Shown here one piece after another: positions 1-8,032 of a DNA stretch of 55,353 nucleotides. The DNA comes from Planctomycetota bacterium (GTDB lineage Bacteria > Planctomycetota > GCA-002687715). The notes below the pieces were generated by a model, which did no database searches, was not told the DNA's origin, and was given only the letters and a program-made list of their open reading frames with translations. Position numbers and translations under genes: made by a program. The DNA is taken from positions 1 through 55,353 of the forward strand of contig NZBC01000186.1 in NCBI GenBank assembly GCA_002687715.1, in the 5' to 3' direction. Position 1 is the first letter of the stretch. Each line of letters starts with the position of its first letter.

Positions 1-884
<884 letters not shown>

Positions 885-888
<4 letters not shown>

Positions 889-1961
889 TTTCCGGTCTCC
901 TTCTTGGGCGGCGCTTCCTTCTTGGGCGCGGTTCCCTGGTCTGCGGCCGGCTTCTCCGGAGCCAACCCCTCCTCACCACCCGGAGTGTCCGGCAGTAGCT
1001 CGCGCGCACGCGCCGCGGCCTGACTCACGGGATAGCGCGTCATGACGCTGAGCAGGTAGTACCGCGCGCTGTAGGGTTTGTCCTGGTCGATCAGCCATTC
1101 AGCGACGCTGAGCATCTGCGCGGCCTGTTGCTCGTTGAGTTCGGCGGCAATCGCGGTGGCATCCTCGCGCCACCGGGCGTCGTCCCCCGCCTTGGAGAGA
1201 TAGAGCTCGAAGCCCTCCTTCGCCCGCTTCTTCATCACCGGGTCGTAGACGATGCCCTTGACCTGACGGTAGCGGCAGTACGCGGTGTAGTAGAGCGCCG
1301 GTTTGTACCACTCGGACGTGTCGTACTGCTCGACGATGAAGTTGAACGCGAGCTCGGCGTCGGGCCAGCTCTCCTCCTCCAGGTGATACATCCCGATCTT
1401 CCACTGGGCGTCCGCGGCGCGCGGAGTAGAAGGGAACGTCTCGATGAGGTGGTTGAAGATCTTCACTCCCGTCCCGCGGTGGGAGAACAACCCGAAGAAG
1501 GTCGACCGCTCGCCGTCGATGAACTCCGACCCCATCGCGTAGAGCCGCTCGGTGAGGCCGACGTTGTAGTCGCTGACCGGGTGGAGGGCGGTGAAGTCGC
1601 GCCAGTTGGCGAATGCGCGGTCCCAGTCGTCGTCCTGGTAATAGGCGTCACCCAGCCAGTACCGGACTTTCTCATCGCTCTTGGACACCGGAAACTGCTC
1701 GAGGAAATCCTCGATGCGGGCGATCGCATCCGGCCACTCCTTCTCGGCCCGCAACCGCCCGATGTTGGCAACCTGGTCCCGCTGGTCCTGGAGGTCTTCC
1801 TCGGTCCACTCGCGAGTCCGGCGAACCTTGCGAAAGATCGCCATCTCCTCTTCGCCCGGTTCGGAGCGGAGGAACTCGGGCATGGCCTGATTGATCTCGC
1901 GCGACAGGCCCGTACAGCCCGACAGCAACGCAGCCAGCACGATCAGGATCGCGAACCTCAT
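885..1961 (-). CDS. BamD-like outer-membrane assembly lipoprotein (TPR)
   Basis: This 358-residue lipoprotein (lipobox LLSGC, Cys16) has tetratricopeptide-type helical repeats of the BamD/YfiO kind. BamD is the essential lipoprotein of the BAM complex that inserts beta-barrel proteins. Visible repeat cores include FPVSKSDEKVRYWLGDAYY, then WDRAFANWRDF, then FPSTPRAADAQWKIGMYHLE. The C-terminal 30 residues are rich in Pro, Lys and Glu and probably disordered. It is roughly 100 residues longer than classical BamD, so a general TPR lipoprotein of the same architecture is possible. The ATG at 1961 is preceded by a good GGGAGG ribosome-binding site. It overlaps lptE by 4 nt. Confidence 0.72.
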
Positions 1962-2076
1962 GACGAGCCACCTCCCGTGGGGATGGTAGGGAATCAGCGG
2001 GGAGACCTCCAGTCACCGAGCGCCGATCCTCCAAGGGCGGCACGGCAGGAGATCAGCAAGACGGGAGGCGCCCCGG

Positions 2077-2128
2077 GGAACCCAGGAACCAGGCGCAGAA
2101 ACAGACCCTGATCTGATTCCTGGGTTCC
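2077..2128. terminator. Perfect 12-bp inverted repeat between recO and the bamD-like gene
   Basis: GGAACCCAGGAA at 2077-2088 is exactly complementary to TTCCTGGGTTCC at 2117-2128, with a 28-nt loop. It lies in the 210-bp spacer downstream of the recO stop codon and upstream of the bamD-like start. The right arm is part of a small direct repeat of TCCTGGGTTC. No T-run follows, so it may be a GC-type terminator for recO or simply an RNA hairpin. Confidence 0.4.
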
Positions 2129-2171
2129 TGGGTTCTCCTGGGCATTCCCGGCTCTCCTACCGCTCGAGCAT

Positions 2172-2921
2172 CTAGGGGGTAACGAACGGGACCGCTTTGA
2201 GCTCCTTTTCCATGACCCCTTGGAGGATTTCGGGCAAGAGCTTCCGGAGTACTCGACGGGCCTCGGCAGGCACGTCGAGTCGGGCAGCGGCCCCGGGACC
2301 GGCCGCGGACAGGATCGCCGCAAGGGCGGTCCGCGTGGACGCCGGCAAGGTGACGAGGCGTACAGACCGCGAGGCGACGCAGCTCCGGCAGACCAGCCCG
2401 CCGAGATACGGCGAAAACCGGGCGGGACCGGACGGCGGGGCGTCGCGGCCACAGTTCGCGCAGGTGTCGAAGCGGGGGCCGAACCCCGCGAGCCGCAACC
2501 ACCCGATCTCGAACCACGCGCAGACGAGCGCCGCGCCCTGGGGGGGACTGGCCTCGAGCGCCTGCATCGCCGCGACCGAGATCGCGAACAGCCCGGGGTC
2601 CGGATCGAGGTCGCGGGTGCCCTCGCGGAGGACCTCCGTCACGTAGAACGCGGCGGTCCATCGCTCGAGGTTCTTCCGGATGCCCGGGAATCCCGTGACG
2701 ACGCGGTACCGCGTCAGCAGGTGGAGATCACTCTTCTTGCGCAGACGCACTTCGACGTCCGCGAGAACGAGCAGGTCGATTGGACCCCGGAGGTCCGCGT
2801 TCGGCCGCTTGATCCCCTTCGCCAGCGCGGACAGGCGACCGTGTTCCTCGGTGAAGAAGCGTCCAATCTGGCTGGTCTCGCCGTAGTCGAAACGGCGCAG
2901 CACCAGAGCGGGCGTGCTCAC
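2172..2921 (-). CDS. recO: DNA repair protein RecO
   Basis: RecO, 249 residues, acts with RecF and RecR to load RecA on SSB-coated single-stranded DNA. The N-terminal 80 residues show the OB-fold pattern of the family (LRRFDYGETSQIGRFFTEE, then the GRLSALAKGIKRP basic strand). A helical middle follows, and the C-terminal half holds the four-cysteine zinc site: Cys154 and Cys157 (CANC) with Cys178 and Cys181 (CRSC). Length is typical. The start is GTG at 2921, four bases after the stop of the CNNM-family gene. This recO/CorC-type neighbourhood is common in bacteria, so the two are probably co-transcribed. Confidence 0.93.
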   Translation of the reverse strand: MSTPALVLRRFDYGETSQIGRFFTEEHGRLSALAKGIKRPNADLRGPIDLLVLADVEVRLRKKSDLHLLTRYRVVTGFPGIRKNLERWTAAFYVTEVLREGTRDLDPDPGLFAISVAAMQALEASPPQGAALVCAWFEIGWLRLAGFGPRFDTCANCGRDAPPSGPARFSPYLGGLVCRSCVASRSVRLVTLPASTRTALAAILSAAGPGAAARLDVPAEARRVLRKLLPEILQGVMEKELKAVPFVTP

Positions 2922-2925
2922 GCGG

Positions 2926-4287
2926 TCAGTTCTCGACCGTCACTTGGACGAAATGGATGCGGCGCTCGTCCGCATCCATGATCTCGAATTGGACGTTCTG
3001 GAACTCGCACTGCTCGCCAGCGCCGGGAACCCGTCCCATCCGCTCGAAGAGGAAACCGCCGATGGTGTCGTAGCCGTCGCTCTCGGGCAGCTCGATGTTC
3101 AGCGCCTCGTTGACGTCGTCGATGTGGATGAGCGCGCTCATCTCCGCGGTGCGCTCGTTGAGCATCTTCAACGTCGGCTCGCCGTCTTCCGGACGGTCGT
3201 GTTCGTCCTCGATCTCGCCGACGATCTCCTCGATGATGTCCTCGATGGTCACCAGGCCGGCCGTCCCGCCGTACTCGTCGACGACGATCGCCATGTGGAC
3301 CTTGTCACGGCGCAGCTCCTCGAGGAGGTCGGAGGTGTTCTTCGTCTCCGGAATGAAGTGCGCCGGGCGCATGATGTGACCGGCCGTGGGCGGCTCCGTT
3401 CCGTTGCGCCCTGCCCAGTACACGAGCAGGTCCTTGGCGTAGAGGATGCCCTTGATGTTGTCGATCGTGTCTTCGTAGACGGGGATCCGCGAAAGGCCGT
3501 TTTCGACGACCTTGCTTACCGCGTCCGCCAGCGGGGTCTCGACCGGCAGGCCGAGCACCGACGTCCGCGGGGTCATGACCTGGGACACCGCCTGATCCCG
3601 GACCTCGATGATGTTCTCGATCATCTCGCGTTCGTCGTCGTCGATCGCACCGTCACGTTCGCCCTCCGACACCGCATCGAGGATCTCCTCGACAGCCTCC
3701 TCTTGCTCGTCGGGAGTGACGTTGAGTCCGAACGCCCGGGAGACCACGCGACCGATGCCGTCCATGACCCAGACGATGGGTCCCATGGCCCGGGCCGCTA
3801 ACCAGGCCAGTTTGATCGTCCATACGAGCGCGCGTTCGGGCATCGACCGCACCACGCCCCGAACCACGCCGTAGACCCCGCCGAGGAAGACGACCAGCGC
3901 GAGCGCGAGCTCACCGAGGAACCCTGCGGGCGACGAGCTCACTCCGGCCGGCCCGATCATGGACAGCAGGAGACTGATCGAGGCAAGGAGGCGGAGCACG
4001 AGAAGCCCGTCGAGGATCGCACGCTCCTGCTTGAGCAGCGCCTCCATCTCCTCGAGTCGCTCGGGCGAGACGAGCTTGGAGAGGCGCGGCCACCGGAAGT
4101 TCCGGAGCGCGGTTCCGGCGACGACGGTCAGCACGACCAGCGCCAGAGAGCCTATGAGAACGATGTTGTCGACCGCGCCGCCGGCCAGAAGCCAGGCGAC
4201 AGCAGGTCCAGGGTCGTCTTCCAAGTGTTCGCCTTCGATGCGGGGCGACGCGCGAGAGTCGATGACCATCGGCTCGGTGCGCGCCAC
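2926..4287 (-). CDS. CNNM/CorC (HlyC) family transporter-associated protein
   Basis: This 453-residue membrane protein has a transmembrane N-terminal half, two CBS domains and a CorC_HlyC C-terminal domain. Hydrophobic stretches lie near residues 30-60, 93-112, 121-146 and 154-178. The CBS pair begins near [16 protein letters not shown] (about residue 229) and ends with the conserved [22 protein letters not shown]. The C-terminal 90 residues have the CorC_HlyC pattern, including [18 protein letters not shown]. Family members are linked to magnesium or cobalt efflux; the substrate here is not shown. The transmembrane half is less regular than the DUF21 domain of typical members. The start is probably GTG at 4287; an ATG at 4269 is an alternative. 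Confidence 0.88.
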   Translation of the reverse strand: MARTEPMVIDSRASPRIEGEHLEDDPGPAVAWLLAGGAVDNIVLIGSLALVVLTVVAGTALRNFRWPRLSKLVSPERLEEMEALLKQERAILDGLLVLRLLASISLLLSMIGPAGVSSSPAGFLGELALALVVFLGGVYGVVRGVVRSMPERALVWTIKLAWLAARAMGPIVWVMDGIGRVVSRAFGLNVTPDEQEEAVEEILDAVSEGERDGAIDDDEREMIENIIEVRDQAVSQVMTPRTSVLGLPVETPLADAVSKVVENGLSRIPVYEDTIDNIKGILYAKDLLVYWAGRNGTEPPTAGHIMRPAHFIPETKNTSDLLEELRRDKVHMAIVVDEYGGTAGLVTIEDIIEEIVGEIEDEHDRPEDGEPTLKMLNERTAEMSALIHIDDVNEALNIELPESDGYDTIGGFLFERMGRVPGAGEQCEFQNVQFEIMDADERRIHFVQVTVEN

Positions 4288-4293
4288 CTGCGT

Positions 4294-4316
4294 GACAAGA
4301 AGTCCCGCTTCGGGAC
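4294..4316 (-). terminator. Probable intrinsic terminator after the HEAT-repeat lipoprotein gene
   Basis: Read on the minus strand, GTCCCG (4316-4311), loop AAG, CGGGAC (4307-4302) is followed by TTCTTGT. A 6-bp GC stem followed by a T-rich tract is the usual intrinsic-terminator layout. It lies between the lipoprotein stop codon (4358) and the CNNM gene start (4287), implying separate transcripts or attenuation. Confidence 0.42.
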
Positions 4317-4357
4317 CTCCCCCGACATCATATCATCGGCCGTAGGAGCCCCCGGGG

Positions 4358-5320
4358 TCAGCCGTTCTTGAGGACCCAGTCGCGCCACTCCTTCTCGCTC
4401 TCAGCTCTCTCCTCCTCGGAGTCTTCGAGCGCGTAGCCGAGGTCCTGCCCCGTGAGCTTGCGGAGCGTCTCGATGCCCGCCTTGCGCACCGACGACTCCT
4501 CGTCCACCAACGTGGAGCAGAGCTTGGTCAGGATGGCCTTGTTCTTGAACCCGAGCTTCTCGATGCTGCGCGCCGCGAGGACACGCAAGTCGAGGTCGGC
4601 GCGATCGAGGTACTCGGCGATCGCGGGCGCGAACGCGGGGGCGTCCTCACCCTTCTCGACCAGGAATCGGATCGCCGGCTTGAGCGCGTTGGAGTCGAGG
4701 TCGCCCATGATCTTCGTGACCTGCGCCGCGTGGTACTTCTGGCCGTGCTTCTCGACGGCGACCATGATCGCCATCTGGACCTGGGCTTCCAGCTCATTCG
4801 GCACGATGTCAAGCAGGGGTGCCAGGTCCTTGATCTCCGCTTGGCACCACGCTTCCGCAGCCATCTTGCGGACTTCTGCTTCGTCGTCCTTCAGGCCCTG
4901 CTCGAGCAGCTCGCGGCAGCTCGTGGGGTTGACCTTGGCGGCTGCCTGAAGGGCGAACCCCCGGGTGAACGGCTCCTCGTCCTTGAAGCACGCCACGACC
5001 TCCGACCACATGGACATGGCGTGGGCGCCGAGCGTCACGACCTCGCCCAGGATCTCGGCCCGGTCGTCGGAGTCCGTCGTCTTGGCGAGGCGCTCCTTCA
5101 GCAGCTTGACCTTGGCTCGAGCCTGCCGCTCCTGCGGCGTCACGGCTTGCTCGGTGCCTCCGCTGCCACCGTGGGCGCTATCGGGCTTCTTGTCCTCCTG
5201 CTGGAGAACGGTCTTCTTGCCGCCGCCGACGTCCACCTTCTCTCGGTCGTCGTCCCCCCCACAGCAGGCGAGGGACAGGCCGGCCATCAGGGCCACCGCG
5301 GATAGGGCGATCTTTCTCAT
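4358..5320 (-). CDS. HEAT-repeat lipoprotein
   Basis: This is a predicted 320-residue lipoprotein made largely of HEAT-type helical repeats. The start is the ATG at 5320, which begins a classical signal sequence (MRKIALSAVALMAGLSLACC); an upstream in-frame start would add 16 residues with no signal character. Acylation is likely at the first Cys of LACC, and an acidic linker (GGDDDREK) follows. The mature protein has repeated helical pairs such as KDEEPFTRGFALQAAAKV, LKDDEAEVRKMAAEAW, LDLRVLAARSIEKLG and DEESSVRKAGIETLRKL. Such solenoids act as protein-binding scaffolds. No catalytic motif is seen and the partner is unknown. A 77-bp spacer separates it from the divergent editing-domain gene. 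Confidence 0.8.
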   Translation of the reverse strand: MRKIALSAVALMAGLSLACCGGDDDREKVDVGGGKKTVLQQEDKKPDSAHGGSGGTEQAVTPQERQARAKVKLLKERLAKTTDSDDRAEILGEVVTLGAHAMSMWSEVVACFKDEEPFTRGFALQAAAKVNPTSCRELLEQGLKDDEAEVRKMAAEAWCQAEIKDLAPLLDIVPNELEAQVQMAIMVAVEKHGQKYHAAQVTKIMGDLDSNALKPAIRFLVEKGEDAPAFAPAIAEYLDRADLDLRVLAARSIEKLGFKNKAILTKLCSTLVDEESSVRKAGIETLRKLTGQDLGYALEDSEEERAESEKEWRDWVLKNG

Positions 5321-5397
5321 GGTCTGCGAAGCGTAGCAAACTCTGCCGCCGGGGCGGGCGCCTCGCACCTCCCGAGGCCGGTAAGATCCCTCCCGCC

Positions 5398-5829
5398 ATG
5401 AAGATCCTGACCTTCCAGGCCCGCCGATTCTGGTGGAAGGCGTGGTCCCAGACCCTCGACGACGACGCCGCCACCACTCCCGAGGACGCCATCGAGGACT
5501 CCGTGGAAGAGGCGGTCATCGCCTTCCTCCACGCCGAAACCAGGGACGAGCTCGACGACGACACCCGCCGCCGAGTCTTCAAACACACCCTCAAGCACCT
5601 CAAGTGGCTGGCCAACAAGCGCGGCTTCGAGGCGGTCGCCCTCCACTCCTTTACCCACCTCGGCGCCGACAACGCCTCCCCCGATTTCGCCCGCACCTTC
5701 ATCGAGGACCTGGCCGAACGTCTGCGTTCGACGAAATACGAGGTCAAGACCACGCCCTTCGGCTGGTTCTGCGAGTGGGAGCTGTCGGTGTACGGCGAGA
5801 GCCTGGCGAAGGTGTGGAAGGAGATCTGA
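5398..5829 (+). CDS. Stand-alone archaeal-type threonyl-tRNA synthetase editing domain
   Basis: This 143-residue protein matches end to end the N-terminal editing domain of archaeal ThrRS (tRNA-Thr_ED), a DTD-like fold that hydrolyses wrongly charged Ser-tRNA(Thr). Aligning features are the opening MKILTFQARRFWWKA, the central VAFL/IAFLHAE strand, ALHSFTHLGADNASPDFAR with His83 at the archaeal catalytic-histidine position, and TPFGWFCEWELSVYGESLAK matching the archaeal APFGYYK...GHPLAE segment. There is no catalytic or anticodon-binding domain, so it would act in trans. The archaeal FGYYK lysine is Cys125 here, so activity may differ. The stop codon lies two bases from the convergent sulfatase stop. 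A 6-bp hairpin (5360-5365 with 5373-5378) precedes the start. The ATG at 5398 is the only reasonable start. Confidence 0.82.
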   Translation: MKILTFQARRFWWKAWSQTLDDDAATTPEDAIEDSVEEAVIAFLHAETRDELDDDTRRRVFKHTLKHLKWLANKRGFEAVALHSFTHLGADNASPDFARTFIEDLAERLRSTKYEVKTTPFGWFCEWELSVYGESLAKVWKEI

Positions 5830-5831
5830 GA

Positions 5832-7271
5832 TCAGGATTGAACCGGCCCGGACGCGTTCACCTGCGCCGCTCCGGTCGAGCCCCCCGGCATCTCTCCCCG
5901 GCGGAAGCCCTTGATGCGTTTGCCGTCGATGGTGTCGCGGTCCGGAGTCGGGTTGGCGGGGATGGAGTCGGCGGTCTCGTCGGCCCACCGGTCGAGGACG
6001 ATGCGGAGGATGCTCAGGGCGTCGCCGTGCTCGGGCCCCGGCGCGAGGTTGTGGAGCTGATGGGGGTCCTTCGTGACGTCGTAGAGCTCTTCGCGAAAGG
6101 CCGGGATCTGGAAGAGCTGCGACTGCGCGGGCAGGAGCTTGCCGGCGGCGTGGCGATCCCAGAGCTCCTTGCCGGCCGGGAAGCTCCGGTCGGACTCCTT
6201 GCAGAGGTTGCGGTGATCGGGCCAGGCGTTGCGGATGTAGAGCCAGGGACCGGTGCGGACCATACGCTCGTGGGCACGGTAGACGTGCCAGTTGTGCTCC
6301 GCGAACGCGTAATGACGGACGGTCGCGGCAGGATCGTCGAGGATCGTCTTGAAGGACGTCCCTTGCACGGTGGGCATCTTCGGAAGGCCGGCGAGGTCGA
6401 GGAAGGTGGCGGCGAGGTCGATCGCGCTGACCAGGGATGACGTGCGGCCGGGGCGGATGCGTTTCGGGGACCAGACGATGAGCGGGGTCTTGATGCCGCT
6501 GTCATAGAGGCGGGTCTTGCAGCGGGGGAAGGGGCGGCCGTTGTCAGCGACGTAGACGATGACGGTGTGGTCGGCGATGCGCTGGCGTTCGAGTTCGGCG
6601 CGGATGGCTCCGACGTAGTGATCGGTGCGGCTGACCTCGTGGTAGTAGCCCGTGAGATCCTGGCGGGTCACGGGACCGTCGACCAGGAACGGCGGGACGA
6701 CGACGTCCTTCGGTTGGAACGTCGGAGCACGATCGTCGGTCTTCCAATTGCGATGGGCATCCGTCGACGCGAACCAGAAGAAGAAGGGCTGGTCTTTCGG
6801 ACGGGTCTTCAGCAGGTCGACCCAGGTGCGTTGCTTGCCCGGTCCCTTGCCCTTGTCGACGACGTCGAAGCCGACGTTTGCGTTCTTCCCCATGTGGTGC
6901 TTGCCAGAGAGTGCCGTGTGATACCCGGCGGCTCGTAGCGCGGCCGGGAACACCTTCTGGCCCTTCGGCAGCCTCGTGTGGAGCTCCGGCGCACCCGTGT
7001 TGTGCGGGTAGCGTCCGGTGATGATCGAGCATCGACTCGGCGAGCAGCTGCTGATGGTGAGGTACGCGTTGTCGAACACCCGGCCCTCCCGCGCGAGCCG
7101 GTCGAGGTGGGGCGTCCGCGCACGCGCGTTGCCGTAGCAACCGAGGTCGTCGTGCGAGACGTCGTCCACGATCATGAAGATGAAGTTGAGGCGCGGCGCG
7201 TCCTGACCCGATGCCGTGACGGCGACCGTGACCAGCACGAGCAGGAGGAGGGCATGGCGGGAAGTCATCAT
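5832..7271 (-). CDS. Secreted sulfatase (formylglycine type, sulfamidase-like)
   Basis: This is a 479-residue type I sulfatase. The active-site consensus CSPSR (Cys76), the site of conversion to formylglycine, sits in SSCSPSRCSIITG, and the N-terminal metal site IVDDVSHDDLGCYG is intact. The overall pattern, with HTALSGKHHMGK and a compact C-terminal domain, most resembles heparan N-sulfatase/sulfamidase, so sulfated polysaccharide is the probable substrate. The start is the ATG pair at 7271/7268, which opens a signal peptide ending ASG|QDAP, implying export. The open frame continues upstream to 8186 but only through intergenic repeats and the gene on the other strand, so that extension is not coding. 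A dyad lies in its upstream region. Confidence 0.9.
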   Translation of the reverse strand: MMTSRHALLLLVLVTVAVTASGQDAPRLNFIFMIVDDVSHDDLGCYGNARARTPHLDRLAREGRVFDNAYLTISSCSPSRCSIITGRYPHNTGAPELHTRLPKGQKVFPAALRAAGYHTALSGKHHMGKNANVGFDVVDKGKGPGKQRTWVDLLKTRPKDQPFFFWFASTDAHRNWKTDDRAPTFQPKDVVVPPFLVDGPVTRQDLTGYYHEVSRTDHYVGAIRAELERQRIADHTVIVYVADNGRPFPRCKTRLYDSGIKTPLIVWSPKRIRPGRTSSLVSAIDLAATFLDLAGLPKMPTVQGTSFKTILDDPAATVRHYAFAEHNWHVYRAHERMVRTGPWLYIRNAWPDHRNLCKESDRSFPAGKELWDRHAAGKLLPAQSQLFQIPAFREELYDVTKDPHQLHNLAPGPEHGDALSILRIVLDRWADETADSIPANPTPDRDTIDGKRIKGFRRGEMPGGSTGAAQVNASGPVQS

Positions 7272-7297
7272 GAGAGTTGGATCGTACCTCTGTCCCC

Positions 7298-7320
7298 GAC
7301 TCTGCGAAGGTCGCATAGTC
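7298..7320. promoter_or_regulatory. 10-bp-arm dyad between divergent genes (candidate operator)
   Basis: GACTCTGCGA (7298-7307), spacer AGG, TCGCATAGTC (7311-7320): the arms are complementary at 9 of 10 positions. It sits 27 bp from each of the two divergent start codons (sulfatase at 7271, membrane protein at 7347). Size and position fit a dimeric repressor site. An RNA hairpin is the alternative. No regulator gene adjoins it. Confidence 0.45.
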
Positions 7321-7346
7321 ACAGTGAGGTGGGCTATCATCGGCAT

Positions 7347-7841
7347 ATGCCGCACGACCCTCCCCCGTACGACCCCGACTACGACGACATCCCCCCTCCG
7401 CGTCGCAAGCGCCGGACCTGGATCTGGGTGGTCTTGATCGTTGGGGTACTCGGGGTCGGGGGCGCCGGCTGGCTCGCCGTGTCGCTCTTTCAGGGCGCGA
7501 GCGACATGAAGCCGCTGGTGGACGACGTTGCACGCATGCTGAGCGACGGGCGCGTCGACGATCTGCGCGAGATTGCGACCCCGGAGCTGCTGCGCAACCT
7601 CGACATCGGAGACGGTATCGACGCCGTAGTGGAGTCGATGAAGGAGACCCACGGAGCTTTCGAGGAGATCGAATCGACCACCGGTTTTCGCGCCGGGTCG
7701 TCGACCGGGAGCCCGTCGTACCGGAAGATCGATGTGAAACTCCGTTACACGAAGGGGATCTCGGTCGCGCGCTTTCTCTTCCACGAGATCGACGGCACCT
7801 GGAAGCTGCACAGCTTCAACATCGCCAACCCGAAGCCCTGA
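7347..7841 (+). CDS. Single-pass membrane protein of unknown function
   Basis: This 164-residue protein is not recognised. It begins with a short acidic, proline-rich cytoplasmic tail (MPHDPPPYDPDYDDIPPPRRKRR). One transmembrane helix (about residues 24-48, WIWVVLIVGVLGVGGAGWLAV) follows, and then a soluble domain of about 110 residues outside the membrane. That domain (a helix LVDDVARMLSDGRVDDLREIATPELL, then strands KIDVKLRYTKGISVARFLF and EIDGTWKLHSFNI) resembles the cystatin/NTF2-like cone folds of DUF4019-type proteins, but this is only shape similarity. Start ATG at 7347 is chosen because the longer frame is antisense to the sulfatase. Its 3' end abuts intergenic repeat copy B. Confidence 0.7.
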   Translation: MPHDPPPYDPDYDDIPPPRRKRRTWIWVVLIVGVLGVGGAGWLAVSLFQGASDMKPLVDDVARMLSDGRVDDLREIATPELLRNLDIGDGIDAVVESMKETHGAFEEIESTTGFRAGSSTGSPSYRKIDVKLRYTKGISVARFLFHEIDGTWKLHSFNIANPKP

Positions 7842-7854
7842 AGAGACCTCCGTC

Positions 7855-8018
7855 CCCGGGAGCACGGACCTCCAAGTGAAGCAACCTGCTCCGGCTGGGC
7901 GCGCGGACCTGGAGAGCGTGTGAAGCAATCTGCTCTGGATGGGAGCGCAGACCTCCAGGTCCGCTCTGACGGCGCCGCCAGAGCCGGACTCGGAGCGGAC
8001 CTGGAGGTCCGCGCTCCC
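7855..8018. repeat. Intergenic compound repeat, copy B (largest copy)
   Basis: The 191-bp spacer between two converging genes is almost entirely repeat. It opens with GGGAGCACGGACCTCCAAG, then has two tandem units of about 44 bp, each reading GTGAAGCAA(C/T)CTGCTC(C/T)GG followed by a GCGC(G/A)GACCT core. It closes with an inverted copy at 7992-8018. Within that copy, GCGGACCT and AGGTCCGC (7995-8012) are perfectly complementary around a GG centre. The layout suits a bidirectional 3'-end hairpin for both genes. Confidence 0.78.
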
Positions 8019-8032
8019 GACCGGAGCCGCGA

